From: Nereocystis luetkeana
Taxonomy: Eukaryota; Sar; Phaeophyceae; Laminariales; Laminariaceae
Assembly (NCBI GenBank): GCA_031213475.1
Contig: JARUPZ010000031.1
Span: 188,501-252,500 of the forward strand
Direction of reading: 5' to 3'
Length of the DNA: 64,000 nt
The notes below the pieces were generated by a model. It was not told the origin of the DNA and searched no databases. It was given only the letters and a program-made list of their open reading frames with translations. Of the stretch, positions 10,800-23,017 are shown piece by piece. Position 1 is the first letter of the stretch, and each line of letters opens with the position of its first letter. The translations under genes and the position numbers were made by a program.

Positions 10800-13685
10800 C
10801 ATAGTAGTAGATACGTGTTGATGGTGAATCTTATTATGATACGTTAGCTATTTGTGCACTCGTGGCTGGCTAAGGGGCACCAGATATATTGTAAGTGACC
10901 CAATCAACCGAGCGTCTTTCCAAGCGACAGCATTCCGACCGGCCGAATCAACCTACACTATTCCTAGGCACGGCATCCAAGCCGGCCGAATCAATCTAGA
11001 GTCATACCAAGCACAGCATCCTAACTTTGACCACTGGGACAGGGTTCGGGTCACGTTTTTGGGGTAGGGTTCGGGTAGGAGGGTCGGCTTTAGGCGTCAA
11101 GAACAAACCCTTCGTAAATAATCACTGTTAACATCAAGGCGTGACCCCGTCCCATAATCCGTCTCGCATATATTTATCGTATCGGTGTCGGAGTTTTCGG
11201 CGACCCGATCCGACACGCTAAATATCGGATTGCTTATCGGATATCGGATATTGCACCCCGTATCGGATCGGAATCGATTGTCGTTCCGATATTCTACACT
11301 AATAGATACGCCGAACACAAATGATCTTGACCCGTGCTTGACACTGCGAATTCCCAGTCCCCACGTATTGTAGATGTTTCTGCTGACTACTGTTAGTATT
11401 GCTGTAGTGCAAACGCCTGAACTTTTATAGACAGGAGATAGCGTGCAGACGGGCCCCGTCCGCATTCATCAACACAATGCATAACAAGAACTATATATGC
11501 GTGTTTTCAGCGGCTGCTCTTGCGTCACCACCGGACAACGATGTGGTACGTAAATAACGGACACATTCACGGATCGGGTGCGTTTGGTCCAATTTTTTAT
11601 ATTCGGGTGATTTCGCGTTGCCAACGATCATTGAATGTGCGTATTGGATTGGATGCGACCTCTTGTCCCGGTCGGTGGTCCTACCCAAACTTACCTGTGT
11701 CCCTTTGTTTGTAATTAGCCACCTACCGGGCGCTGCGTTGTCTCACCCCATTTGCTTCGTACTATGTACCTGGTATACGTTAGGTGTGCGTCGGCACGCA
11801 CGCGGAGAAAAACTGACTCAACGTCTGGCGACAGTGGCAACTCGCTCGTGGTCGCGTAGTAGTGGTCCCGGCTCCTCCTTGACGGTTGGACCCGTGTACA
11901 AGTGATCGATCCGATGCAAAACGTGCACTGCAATACGTTTTCCGTCTTCCACCTCCCGATCTTTGTGATCTCGTGAACTGTTGTAACCGCCGACGACTTG
12001 CTCACAAACCCGCCTAACAGCGGCTCGCGCCAGCCCTCTGCACCAGCACGTCCACCACGCTGTCACACCAACATGTCGCAGGTGGAAACACGCCGTCAGT
12101 GACTTACAGTGTTCTTTGTTTTGTGTACTGGGTGCGATTCCACCGGTTCCATCTAGTGGTTTCCCTTGCTTACTTTTTTGTACCACCCCAGAGCTAAAGT
12201 TGAGGGGCGTTGTCTTGTGACCATGGGAGCCCGTTGTGTGACCATGAGAGCCTTGTATTGTGACCATGGACTAGTTATTGGAGGTGAGTTAATGTGACAA
12301 CAACAGCGACAAGCCACAAGGACGCTATTGAATCGGGTACCCCACAGTAACCAAATTGCGCTCTACTGTGACTGCCGACAACCTTTTTTGTGCGCTCCGT
12401 GACTTTGCTGCACGATCGTCGCACGCAACGCATATTGTGGCAATTGGTGCGCCCGGGTAGCACTATATGGCCAAGCTTAAACGCGGCAGGGAGGAGTAGC
12501 AAATTTTCGTGTTGATGAGGGTATCCTACATGGTGCCTTTTCCGTTGCTCGGGCCCTTGTCGGTGGTCTTGAGAGAGAGGCGCAGAGAGAGGCGTCTCAA
12601 CTGCGTGTTGAAGATATCAATGTTGCTATCTGGTCCGTTGATGGCGAGGCGTAAGGCGCAGCTTGGCCCGTCCGCACAGGTCGACGGAGAAATGTGCAAA
12701 GCGGGAGGGGGGGGGTGACGAGCGCGCACCCGAACGAATGCAACTGAATTTTCACGCCAAATACAGTGGTAGTTGCGAAACAAAAGCTCAGATTATTCTA
12801 CTCGAGGAAATCACTGCAGGCATAGTCTAAAGAGCGTACATAGAACACCTGGTACGTATCTAAGCCGCATATCGCGTATGGCAAGGGGTTAAAACCTCCC
12901 ACACGCAGCTGTCGTCGCTCGATCTGCAAGCAACCCGTGGTGTGTGCCCTACGCGGAGCTGTATAGGGGGGGAAAGGCGGCTGTGAATTGTGCCATACAA
13001 TACATACGGCATATTTCATTAAAAAAATGCCTGTTATAGTAAAGAAAATAAGGACGATCCTTTCTCTGCATGGGCACATCGTACGTACAGTACTCCAAGC
13101 ATGTTATTATAGCATATCGTGACACGCCAGAGACGTTGTTGGTGGATGCCCGCTGCTTCCACCGCGCCTGACATTACTTTTTACTGCTAAAGACATGTTC
13201 CCGCCCTATTTCCAAGCAGTTCGCCCCCGAACATCGGCTGCAGTTCAAAAGAGGTAACCTAAGCTATAACGATACCTGTAGAATGGAGTGCGTGAGTGTT
13301 AGCGACGAAGCGAGGACACGCTTTTGCGTTCCAGCGTATAGATGCTGGGCTATGATGACACTGAAAACGTATTTCTATGTGCCATGCTTATGCCCGTACA
13401 ACATTGGGTCCCAGCTCTAGTCTACAGTACCTGATATCCATACCGGTTTACCAAAGGATCGTTGTGCATGCTCGTTCTTAGAGTGGTGCCTCCGTATTAA
13501 CTTCAATAACATTCACCCGGTACCAGGGTATGTAAACATCGTCCTATGCCACGTATATGAGACGCAAGATTTCGTGCATATGTTTCCATTTCTGTTTCTG
13601 GTTTCCCTTTTAACCCTTCCAGGACGGCAGTCGCGATTAGGGCACAAACCACTCAAATTCCAAGTGGTCTGTCCCCTGAGCGGGA
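10800..13685. other. no gene seen; short repeats only
   Basis: Contents are minor: a cluster of TATCGGAT/ATCCGATA words at about 11165-11300, a G-rich GGGGTAGGGTTCGGGTAGG at 11060-11080, and three close copies of TTGTGACCATG at 12214-12270. No ORF above 150 codons has recognisable content, and 13100-13680 has essentially no open frame. Confidence 0.5.
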
Positions 13686-13928
13686 CTACAGACCTAAAGG
13701 TTGTTTTTCTCTCGGGGAATGTTTCAAAGTGATCAACGTTGAAGCGTACGCTTCACGCTGTTCAGGACGGCAAGCTAAGTAACAATAAATGAGCCTCCTC
13801 TGATCCTCCCACCCGCCCGTGCGGTTTACTGACCCGACCAGATCGGCGTAATTGTCATGGTTGGCCGTACGTCTCACCAGCGCCATCAATGACGCTTGCG
13901 CCAAGGTGAGCAGGCGGGCATGTTTCAT
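13686..13928 (-). other. 80-aa ORF, unrecognised
   Basis: The frame starts MKHARLLTLAQASL and contains GGWEDQRRLIYCYLACRPEQ. The composition looks protein-like, but no domain, signal peptide or membrane segment is evident. It may be an exon, a retroelement fragment or chance. Confidence 0.12.
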
Positions 13929-14204
13929 ACCCGTACTTCGTATTTTGTTGGCTTCTCACCGTTTGGGGTGGCACTACAGGCAGATAGACAGCGCTGTCGT
14001 GTCGCCTTCTTTCGTCCATCCGTGGAGCTTGAGGCCTACCATTCCGTCCTGAAATAAATGTGAAGATGACTTGGGGATTCATGCCAACGTGAAAGCGGAA
14101 CGGTCCTCGCATTCCCGGACAGAGCGGTAAGTTTCGTGACCAGGGGCTTGATCTCAAGGATGAGCTAAATAATGTGAGGTTATCGTCATCATTGGCATCG
14201 GCGC

Positions 14205-14455
14205 CATCGTCATCATCATCATCATCATCATCATCATCGTCATCATCGTCGTCATCGTCATCATCATCATCACCATCACCATCATCACCATCACCCTCAT
14301 CATCGTTATCGTCATCATCGTCATCATCATCACCATCATCGTCGTCATCGTCATCATCATCATCACCATCACCATCATCATCATCACCCTCATCATCGTT
14401 ATCGTCATCATCGTTATCGTCATCATCGTCATCATCATCACCATCATCATCATAC
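14205..14455. repeat. ATC/CAT trinucleotide microsatellite
   Basis: About 250 bp of near-continuous TCA/ATC triplets interrupted by TCG and ACC variants. It creates artefactual frames: poly-Ser on the plus strand and poly-Met/Thr on the minus strand. A higher-order pattern is visible, since the block CATCGTCGTCATCGTCATC occurs twice (about 14235 and 14337), pointing to a segmental duplication within the array. Confidence 0.95.
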
Positions 14456-15479
14456 CTGTTGCGCTTAGTGATATCCGCTCGCGTTTAGCCACCTGTGCTC
14501 CGGGAGGGTACAACGGCCTCCAGCCCGCCCTCCACCCCCCCCCCCTGAGTGCGCCCTGTATGCGCACTTCGCTTGGAGGGAAAATATGCACACATCGGAA
14601 AAATCCCCCGATATCCACTTTGTGATCTACCGGTAGTTCTTCCAGGTCGGATACAGTCCTGATCTGTATGATCTGTATGATGCAGCTCATGTTTCCCGGT
14701 TGGAGCAGTAGAATCTACATGATCTACTTAAAGCACATGTTTCCTGGGTCGGATCCGCGACATGCCGATCGTTGGATCTGCGATATAGTGTACAGGCCCA
14801 GAAAAACAGCTCAGAACGACAGGTTGGGATCTAGCTGATATATATGTAGATGATTTATCTGTATATGTTGTTGTTGTTGTTGTTCTCACATTAACTCACA
14901 ATTCAATGCAGTCCGTGGTCGCAGGACAGGCTCCAATAACTCTGGAGTGGAAGAAATACCTCAAGTAAAAACAGAGGCAAAAAACAAAAAACAAGCATAC
15001 GCACTCCACCACTGCGGACACCAGGGAAGCAAAAAGGAGACTATTAATAGCAGACAAAAACCTAAAAAAAAAAAAAAAAGAAGATGAAGCTAAGCAAAAC
15101 AAAAACAAAAACAAAACTAAAACAGAAGCAGATAGCAAAACGCAAAAAAAAGGCAGAACGGACCATACTAACAAAGACACAAAGAGGTACAAACGGGAAT
15201 GAAAGAAAAATGAAAGGGACAAAAAGCGATAATCACGGGCGGGGGGGAAAGAAAATACCAAAGGCAGGCACTGGAGCATACAGACACGCAAAGTTGCCCA
15301 GATGGCACCATGCTAGTTACTTGGGTCCCAAAGAAAGGAGTGCATCATGACGATGATGGCCATAACCAGGCTTCAGTCTGTTGGGCAGACCGCCTCCCCT
15401 CCCCCCCCCCGCCATTCCCCCTCGTCCCCCTTTCGCCCCCCCCCTCTTCCCTGCCATTCTGCACACTCGCGTTGGCGTC

Positions 15480-15905
15480 AACGGCTGTGGTCGTGGTTGC
15501 AGCTATTCTATGCCGTTCTGCCGATGCCTCCTTCTCATCTGTATGCCATTTCCGCATGAAGGCCTCCGCCCCTTCCTCGACCCGTCGGAACCATCTGCCG
15601 GCTTTCTGTGCTGCCTCGCGCCACCCTTCGAGCTTGATGCCGAACTCCTTGAGGTCCTCCTCAAGGTACCTCATCCAGTCCCACTCCTGTCCTCCGGAGT
15701 AACCCTTACCCCCAACCATCTCCCCAAACATCACCCTCTTCGGCAGACGCTCCTCTCCCATTCGTGTCACAAAGCCCGCAAACAAGAGCCTACGTCTGCG
15801 TACCGTCGTCTCAACGCTTTCAGATGTTGTCCTGAGAAGCGCGCTAGCATAGGATAGAATGTGGTCTTCGCGCTTTCGTTTTCGCCACCCGATGCATCGG
15901 AGGAG
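15480..15905 (-). pseudogene. LINE ORF2 C-terminal fragment
   Basis: The minus-strand frame contains WRKRKREDHILSYASALL, then RRRRLLFAGFVTRMG and RLPKRVMFGEMVGGK, then a Trp-rich segment (EWDWMRYLEEDLKEFG) and AEAFMRKWH. This is the tail after the reverse transcriptase domain in LINE ORF2 proteins, with its R-LLFAGFV-RM block. The same segments occur in the larger LINE at 54870-57921 and the fragment at 52709-53085, so the three belong to one family. Only the 3' end is present, as expected from 5'-truncated insertion. The Pro/Gly-rich sequence at 15370-15480 is probably its non-coding tail. Confidence 0.75.
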
Positions 15906-15962
15906 ATGATCTATCTGTAGATGATTTATCTGTATATGATCTATCTGTAGATGATCTACCTG
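15905..15962. repeat. GATCTATCTGTA short tandem repeat
   Basis: GATCTATCTGTA and GATTTATCTGTA alternate over about 55 bp, directly abutting the LINE fragment. Related words occur at 14835-14865 and, inverted, at 58555-58650. It may be an expanded target site or a small dispersed repeat. Confidence 0.6.
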
Positions 15963-17782
15963 CCAAATGCGTGGAAGTATACATGTTAATGGCACAGAGT
16001 TGGAGGATAAAATAACGCACAATCCGTCATAGGCCCCCTCAGAGGATATGTACAGTGTGCGCGATCCCACTCAACAAACTCTTATTTTGGGCCAAGCTCT
16101 ATCTATTTCTCTGACATGAGCCACGGTGTGTCCAACACTGAAATCAGCACAAAACCAATTTTCTTGCATTTTGCGCAGAAACGTGGAGCCTAAACTTAAT
16201 CTCCTAGCTGCTCCAAAACTTACCCCACACTAAACCCGAGTAGTTTGTCGCCCAGAAACGTGGGCGCAGTTCGGAAGGGATTTTAGGTGCTGTCCCGTAC
16301 AGTATATGTAGGCGTTTTTTTGTGTGCACAAAGAATATTCCTGTCCCTGCATACAACAGTCACTTCGGACGCTGTGGAGCGTGCGGCTTTCGATGTTATG
16401 GTCGCGCGAACGCAACAGATTGCTGTGGCCATGTGTAAGGTGCTACAGCCGTGTGGCGGCCCTCCGCAAATGCAAGCAGTGTAAGCTCCTTTCCGATTCC
16501 TGGACGAGTATGTACTGGGTGGCAGCTACTGATGATGCTGAAGCGCTCGAGTATGGAGATAGTTTATTTACGTTGAGTTAGCCTTATATTCAGTACACCC
16601 ACTGAGCTAGAGCAGTTAGCGTCAACTGCTAGTTGTGGTGCATCCCTGACAAACAGAACGTTATAAACAGGTACATCGATATCGGTATGCACGCAAGATC
16701 GCGATGGGCATGCCTAGAGAAGAAACTACACAACTGCCACGATCGTATACATGCACTTGGAGTTTCAAACCGACAGGAAGAGAGGCGTTTTTGTTATTGG
16801 AACGTTTCTCAACCCCCCAAAAAAAGGAAGAGAGGCAGCTGCAAAGCAGATCGATACCGGTTGCGATTCAGGCAATCTTCTCCGCTATTTACACTCAAGT
16901 CTCGCGGCTAGCAGAGTCACCCCCTTAAACATGCAACCCACCGTATCGAACACCGATGAAGATGATGTGTCCGACAATCCGCTACGTGTCCTGTGCCCAG
17001 GACCAGAGGAGGCACAGTTTTTTTTGTTTTGTGTGACAAACGTACGCGAGGGACTACTGTTTAAGAGCTACCCGTACGTACTTACCAGGCACCAGGATCG
17101 GTGAAAGATACATCTCGGTGTAAGATAGCTTTACCATGCCTTACGCAAACCTCTTTGCGCCTGTCGCCCCCCTTCGTGTGCGCTAATCAGAAAACAGGTA
17201 GCACAACGGAAACACGCGCCCCTCCATCTTTCTATCCCGGCCGCTGCCTTCGATTGTTCCGCGTAATGTTGAGCTTCACCCCCCCTCCCCCCACCCCTGA
17301 CCCCGAATCATGGCCAATTTGAACTACTTTTGTTTTTTTCCCAAGCACATCAGGCCTGGTACGCCAAGGCCGAGAGAACGATTCGGAGACGGTTCTATGT
17401 CTCACTCGTAGTGACTGACCACTGCGTTCACCGCTGCTAGTGGGGTCCTGGGACCGTCGGAGATCGGCCGGCAAACCTCCGTGATCCCCTTCATGATCAT
17501 GGTTAGTGAACCTGCGTATGTATGTTAAAGTTAACGCACGCGTCATGTTGGGATTATATACACGCGTTGGTTTGTGTTAGATTTCTCATACCAAGGTCTG
17601 ACATACCTGGCTTGCAACTGCCAGGGATCTAGTGGGGTTGGGGTGGAAATCGGGGATTTTGGGATATGTGTTTCGCCGAACTCGGGTGGAAACAATAATA
17701 TATGTTTGAAATGTTCTTCGGGTTCTCCGGGCTCTCCCACCAATCGCTGCGTTCACTTATTTTAGCTTTGACGTTTCGTATT
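15963..17782. other. no recognisable feature
   Basis: Only short unconvincing ORFs. The word CAGAAACGTGG occurs twice near 16178 and 16253. No TIR, LTR or tRNA-like structure was found. Confidence 0.45.
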
Positions 17783-18060
17783 TGTTAAGTTCAAGGTCGG
17801 GACACTTTGTATCCCTCGTTAGGTTTGCCTATTGACCAGGTACTCGCCGGGATTCATGTGTGGTGTTGCTTAGACATAAAAGAAGAGAAGCTTATTTCCT
17901 TTCGTGCTCGATGAGAACCTGAGAGCAAGGCTCGTGCCTCTCTGGGAAACCCACGGTTTTCCATCTAAGATACGCCTCCCAAGTACTACAAATACGATCC
18001 CAATACCTGAACCCAGGTAATCACCGGCCTTTCGGCCTCATTCGAAGCAGTACCATAACA
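17783..18060 (-). repeat. 3' LTR of the chromodomain gypsy element (278 bp)
   Basis: Begins TGTTAAGTTCAAGG and ends GCAGTACCATAACA, giving TGTTA/TAACA inverted ends. It matches the right LTR through shared blocks CTCGTTAGG, CAGGTACTCGC, TTTCCTTTCGTGC, GATACGCCTCCCAA, ATACCTGAACCCAGGT and TTCGGCCTCATTC. It is uninterrupted at GAGAGCAAGG (about 17920), so it serves as the empty-site reference for the MITE in the other LTR. Confidence 0.85.
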
Positions 18061-18619
18061 CTAGCCCACTCTGATGAGCCGTATATGCAGAATGGTAGGA
18101 AACTCACGGAAACCCGATTCCACGAGCTGGAACATGATTCGAAGATGCGGCTCCTCAAAACCCACTCCCACACCTCTGAACGGCAAGGTTACGAAGTCGG
18201 CAAGGTACGCCAAAAAAAAAAAGTGAGAAAGGAACGCCGAGCCGTAAGAGATAGAAATAAATTGTCAAACAAAGTCATGGGCATACCACCAATAACGCGG
18301 AAAACGCCATAAACCACCGAAACGCCAGCGCACAACTCGAGAAACGTGTCCTGTGCCACAAATGAGTGGCCCGATTACCCAGAACATCCCCGACACTGAG
18401 CGAGGGGGGTCGGCAAGACGAAATACGCAAAATACATTCACAACCCGGCCCGATAAAAAAAAAACCAGGAACGTACCGAGTAGAAAACCCCCGACCCTAA
18501 AACTCGGAAAACGTCAAAGAGTAGAAGACAGCCTAAAAAAGTCCAGGAAAACGGCAAGAAAAAAAAAATCGAGTGCAGCCCAGAAGCGAAAATCAGCCAT
18601 CCACGGCTGCGCCTCTAGA

Positions 18620-19821
18620 TTAATCTACGTTACGCTGGACCCCCCTGCAAACAAGCCAGCCAAGCGTATTTGTAGACACCAAGGACCCCGTACAGCTCTC
18701 GTCGAAGTCGTGTAGGTTGCCGGAGAAAGAGGAAGGTTGATCGGTCCCGAGATGTTCAAAAATCGAACCAAACATACCCCATCCGTCGGTGTAGGCGCGC
18801 TGATTTTCTCGAGCCACCACAGACCGTCGTCGCCCTTGTACCGAAAGTGGGCCCCGTTGGGAAGCACGGTGGTGCAGTATCGACAAAGCTAATTGGCGTC
18901 CGGTACGTAGCCATAGCCAGCTGCCAGAAACCGCTCGCCGTTACTCCGAGAAAGCTCCCGCTGTGCCGCGCCAATTTTCAGCCGGCGGTACAGGCGGTTG
19001 GTTTGGCGGTGCTGGTTCGGGGCGCCAGCCCAGTGGCGCAAACATTCGTGACGAGAGAGCAGAAGGTCAACTTCCCGTTCCCAGGATGGTCGGGAGAGCC
19101 CTGTCCAATACGTCTCGTACATCACCGCGATGACGCCACCTCGACCTCGAAACGATTGGTGTCCGGGGATTTTCTCCACTTCGAGTCGTTGAAGAGGAGT
19201 TGAAACGTCGTCTTGGGTGACGTGATACGGGGGGGATTTCTACGAGAAGTTGTTGAGCACGTACTTCGTATTGCGTCAAGCCCGCTAATAAATACTCGGC
19301 ATGTCGCCACGGTCGTGGGGGTTGGCACAGGGCTTGCAGCGTTGAACTGATACGCGTCCGGCGAGCATCCATGCCGGTCATGTCGGAAGGGAGATCCGAA
19401 TACAGGAGCTTGGCCCCGAGAGGAGATCCGCCCGGGGGTGTCTGCTGAGGAGCAGGGTCCAATTGCGAGGACTTTGTAGGGGCCCATCGAGTCAAGTGAG
19501 AGTTTGGCCTTGAGGGCCTTGGCGTCCGTGTCAAGCTTCGCGCCCGGGCGGATGATGGCCGCCGTATTGTACACCCACGCCCAGCCGCCAACGGCGAATG
19601 TGAGGACTGGACGCAGTGCGTCGGAGAGGGCGGAGTTGCGGCGGTTCACGCGAGCAACGGTGAGGGCGTGGTGTTCGCGAAATATGTCGTATGCGCGCTG
19701 CTGGCGGTTCGTCGCCAAGTCGCAGTAGACTAGGTGGTCGCGGACCAAACTCTGGTGGCCCGTGACATCTGTAAGTGCGTCGTGTGCAGAGCGAACTTAC
19801 TCTGGAAAAGCAAACGACCAA
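18620..19821 (-). pseudogene. gypsy integrase C-terminus and chromodomain, frameshifted
   Basis: Three overlapping minus-strand frames form one decayed product. Frame one (19748 leftward) has RQQRAYDIFREHHALTV and RNSALSDALRP, the end of a gypsy integrase. Frame two carries SPLGAKLLYSDLPSDM. Frame three (about 18889-19179) has LQRLEVEKIPGHQSFRGRGG followed by AVMYETYWTGL and PSWEREVDLL, a chromodomain-like pattern with aromatic cage-type residues Y, W and W. Beyond it lies QRELSRSNGERFLA and then a YKGDDGLWW segment. In the family the chromodomain steers integration toward marked chromatin. At least two frameshifts and several stops disable it. Confidence 0.8.
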
Positions 19822-19882
19822 GAACGAGTTAATACAACGCGTACCAACAAGAAGGCGGAAAGTCCTAAGCCGTCGACGCCAC

Positions 19883-21000
19883 TTGTTAAGTTCAAAGTTG
19901 GGAGACTTTGTACCCCTCGTTAGGGTTGCCTGTTGAGCAGGTACTCGCTGGGAATCACGGGTGCTGCTTACTTTGAGCTAGATGAAGAGCAGCTTGTTTC
20001 CTTTCGTGCACGATGAGAGAGTGAGAGTAAGGGCCCATCTTAACGGGGACTTTTTTTTCCAGTTTGATTTCTTTGCTTATTTTCTAATTTAACTTGCATC
20101 TGATTGGCCGAAGAGTGAACGACCAAGCAGGCAAATTAGAAAAATTGAATTTGAGTGAAAAGTCTTTTGGGACTTTTTTCGTGTGTTTTTTTTTTATTTC
20201 AATTTGGAATTCGGGAGTTCCTCGGTCTTGACGTAGCATGTTCATGGTGGGTCAACACCTTCGGTGGAGCCTGGGGCGATTCTTGGCCGCTTCGGTGACC
20301 ACGATCGAGGCGATAAAACGCGAACCTCAACGAGAGGTAACCGGATCAATAGCCGCGCCCACGCCCACACACCATACTCGTACCCCGGCGGTGGCGCCTC
20401 AAAAGTGATCATGGCGGCCGCAATCCCAATTTTTGGGCCTGCTCGATCGGCCAACAAACACAAAAACCTAGCAAAAGAGCAAAGAACGGAGGATACGCTC
20501 GAGACCTCGATAGCTGCATCACCGCTGCTGTTCCGCACGTGGCGCTTGAGGGCTCCCTCCGCCCACCCGAGACACCCTGAGAGTGATAGCTTCCTATCCT
20601 GCGCGACCAAAAAGAAAAAAGAGGCTGGCGGCGGCGCGCACGCGGTAGCGCAAACCTTCGCTCTCGTCTACGCGCGTCGTTGTTTGTCGGATGGGCGTTG
20701 TGTGACGCGGTGTGTTTTTTCCGAATTATTTTCGATTGACAACTAGTACGCTGTTCCCCGATAGGACACAAACACGTTTTTTTCCCGAAATCAAATTAAA
20801 ATTCATTGAAATCGAAACTTTACTTCCATATAGCGTTCCCCGTTAAGATGGGCCCTAAGGGTCGTGCCTCGCTGTGAAGACCCCTGTTTTCCCACCAAAG
20901 ATACGCCTCCCAAATACTACTGCTGTACATATACGATCCCAATACCTGAACCCAGGTGACTGCCGGCCTTTTCGGCCTCATTCCACGCAGTACCATAACA
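19883..21000 (-). repeat. 5' LTR of the chromodomain gypsy element, split in two
   Basis: LTR sequence occupies 19883-20030 and resumes at 20856-21000. The two halves join exactly as in the uninterrupted LTR at 17783-18060. The interruption is the Harbinger-like MITE. In minus-strand reading the LTR ends in AACTTAACA and is followed within two bases by TGGCGTCGACGG, a plausible primer-binding site of the TGG type. Confidence 0.85.
20031..20855. mobile_element. PIF/Harbinger-like MITE, copy 1 (825 bp)
   Basis: The left end GGGCCCATCTTAACGGGGA is the exact inverse of the right end over 19 bp. It is flanked by TAA on both sides (20028-20030 and 20856-20858). The orthologous position in the other LTR reads GAGAGCAAGG and has no insert, so the boundaries and the 3-bp target duplication are confirmed within the window. 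TIRs beginning GG with a TWA target duplication are hallmarks of PIF/Harbinger. No transposase-like frame exists, so it is non-autonomous. The interior has a palindromic AAAAGTC-GACTTTT-like region near 20155-20180. Confidence 0.88.
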
Positions 21001-22850
21001 TAATTCCCTTTCACGCGCCGTGAAAACCATGCGTTGTTTTTGCCCTCTTTTCTCTCCACTATCTTGCTATAGCCGCGTAGATTGAACTCCCGATATATGC
21101 GTACATGCAACCCGTGCCTAAAAATCATCGGACCATTTCCTATATACGCGCTGATGCACGCTTCCTTTGCAGCACACATTCAAACTGCCCACCTATTTGT
21201 CCCGAAATGAAAGGAAATTTTGGATTTAATACATTTTTACAAACCATCCGAATATATTGGTACAAAATGGTGTCTATCATTATTATTGATCAGTATGTTT
21301 TCTCTCCGACAATATATCGTACATGGTCCATTCCAACTTGAATAGAATATCTTCTATTAATAGTACCGCAGTACAGTAGTATTCCCTCTATTAAGACGAC
21401 ACTGAGGTGCACAATTGCCGTAACCCTGTGCTACTGCGCGTCATACGCTCACTGAACGGAACGGCTGCCCCCTCCGCTAGGCCCGTGTCGCGAACCTTTG
21501 GGGTCGTCGTCGCCCGTCCCGACCCCTTCACCCTATCCTGTTGCTCTGTATTTCTAACACCGCCTGGTGCCAGCTATTCGAGTAAATAGTAGACACATCC
21601 TCTCGAAGAAATTTAAATGAATAACGCCCTGCACACTGTCAGAAGGCAAATAAAACAAAAAAAATGAATACGAGGAACCCTAACCCTCATCACCCAAACC
21701 CCACGCCAATCAGATCCAATCAAACGATGCTTAGCTTTCGACACCTTCGTATATATGGTGCACGGCAGCGTGTGTTATCCATTTCATCGACTAAGTGGAT
21801 AGCTCTACTGGCGCCCATAACTTCTCAGCTCCTTGGCATTTGTGTGCGGGCCTCGATCGCTGATGTTTCTTACGTAATTTTCGTATTGCCCTGTTGCCCA
21901 GGTGTTGAGGTATGCACTTCCTACACCAAATGTCCTGCAGCAGTAACTGCTACCTGGTTTTTTTTTGTGAAAGGTTTAACCTAAATATCTTGACTTTTTT
22001 TCGTCGAGTGCGGGCGCCAACCGGTTACCGTAATACTTCGAAGCACTTGTTTTATTACGTTGGCGCTGCGACAACGGGCGGAAGACATACGCTTCAACGG
22101 TTATAGAAACATTCAGTTTACCCATGGAAAACGAAGGGACGAAACCTATTGCGATGCCCGGCTTGTCCGGTTTTAGCCTGTCTTGGTCTGATATAGACGT
22201 TACATTTCGTCGAGACAGTCTCCATAAACCCGGAGCAGTGACTTCCTCCAAGCCTAAGGAAGGACACGCGAGCCGACAGTGTTCATGGCGTCGACCGAGT
22301 TCGATTATAGAGCAATCGATGCTATACCGCCTCAGAAGAGAGGGCTCAACTTGCACACGGCCGCAGTCTCGCTGTCGCTCGGTTTACTGCCGGTCGTGTT
22401 CGGCGAAGTCGGGGGCCGTCAAACGAAGCCCGCGGCTGACGTGTACCGCAGTGTTTCCACTGCAGTGGACTCATGGGGGGTGGCGGGTACTACTCTGTCG
22501 TGCAAAAAAAATAAACTTCCTGCCAAGTTATCATACGACACCCTGTCACTCACGACTTCACGTTCAGCGTGCACTGCAGGTCGAAACCCCGAGTCGGTGG
22601 TGTCCTCCTCCGCCTGTTGCGCCCCCTCCCGTCCGTGTCGACCTCGTGCTGCAGTGGCCGTTCGCACCACGCTGGGTAAGAAACGTAACGTCGTACGAAG
22701 TATGTATACATTAATTTAAGGTATGGCTACAACGTTTGCCCTTGGGCAATGTGCAGCATTAAAATTATCGTCCGACCGTCACTCATGAACAACCATTGTT
22801 CAGCAAGAAGAAGAAGAAATTTGGTCGTGATGACATGTGTTTCATCTCCT
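21001..22850. other. no recognisable gene
   Basis: Frames at 22124-22714 and 21976-22356 are open but have no family resemblance or internal support. A short CCCTAACCCTCA (about 21677) is too brief to be telomeric. No repeats with boundaries were found. Confidence 0.45.
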
Positions 22851-22855
22851 AACGT

Positions 22856-22875
22856 GGGGGGGGGGGGGGGGGGGG
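22856..22875 (+). repeat. poly-G tract (20 nt)
   Basis: Uninterrupted G run, the first of three within 600 bp. It can form G-quadruplexes and is prone to length change. Unlike the other two it is not followed by the TCTCC block. Confidence 0.9.
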
Positions 22876-22961
22876 TGCAATCCTCAGGGAGCGATCGGAC
22901 AAACTGCCCCTTGTCGCCCCGCCGTCCACGCTGAAGTTGGGTTTTGCTATTATTAGTAGGA

Positions 22962-23017
22962 GGGGGGGGGGGGGGGGTCTCCACCGTCGACCATGTTGGC
23001 TTCCGATATACAGAATG
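22962..23017 (+). repeat. poly-G-tipped repeat block, copy 1
   Basis: A 16-G run is followed directly by TCTCCACCGTCGACCATGTT and then GGCTTCCGATATACAGAATG. The same combination recurs at 23439. The G run marks a sharp left boundary of the shared sequence. Confidence 0.8.

Larger units (their letters stand above)
17783..21000 (-). mobile_element. Ty3/gypsy chromodomain element, internally deleted, split by a MITE
   Basis: Two direct repeats of about 280 bp, each running from TGTTAAG to CATAACA, flank 1.82 kb encoding only the integrase C-terminal part and a chromodomain-like segment on the minus strand. The 5' LTR is therefore on the right. The right LTR is interrupted by an 825-bp MITE at 20031-20855. 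Reverse transcriptase and the integrase core are missing. The flanking pentamers (GTATT left, TAATT right) do not match exactly, so the target duplication is lost or the ends are slightly off. The LTRs are visibly diverged, indicating an old insertion. Confidence 0.85.

Noticed and set aside
11055..11085. telomeric repeat
   Set aside because: Only GGGGTAGGGTTCGGGTAGG, with no run of identical units. The CCCTAACCCTCA at 21677 is also too short.
14154..14690. 178-aa poly-Met/Thr ORF and the poly-Ser ORF opposite
   Set aside because: Both come from the ATC microsatellite, which is open in several frames.
18353..18715. 120-aa Lys/Arg-rich ORF
   Set aside because: Lies within the gypsy element, A-rich and opposite to the coding strand; composition explains the basic residues.
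17778..21005. 5-bp target duplication of the gypsy element
   Set aside because: The flanking pentamers GTATT and TAATT do not match, so no duplication is claimed.
22124..22714. 196-aa gene
   Set aside because: No motif, a competing overlapping frame, no splice or promoter support.
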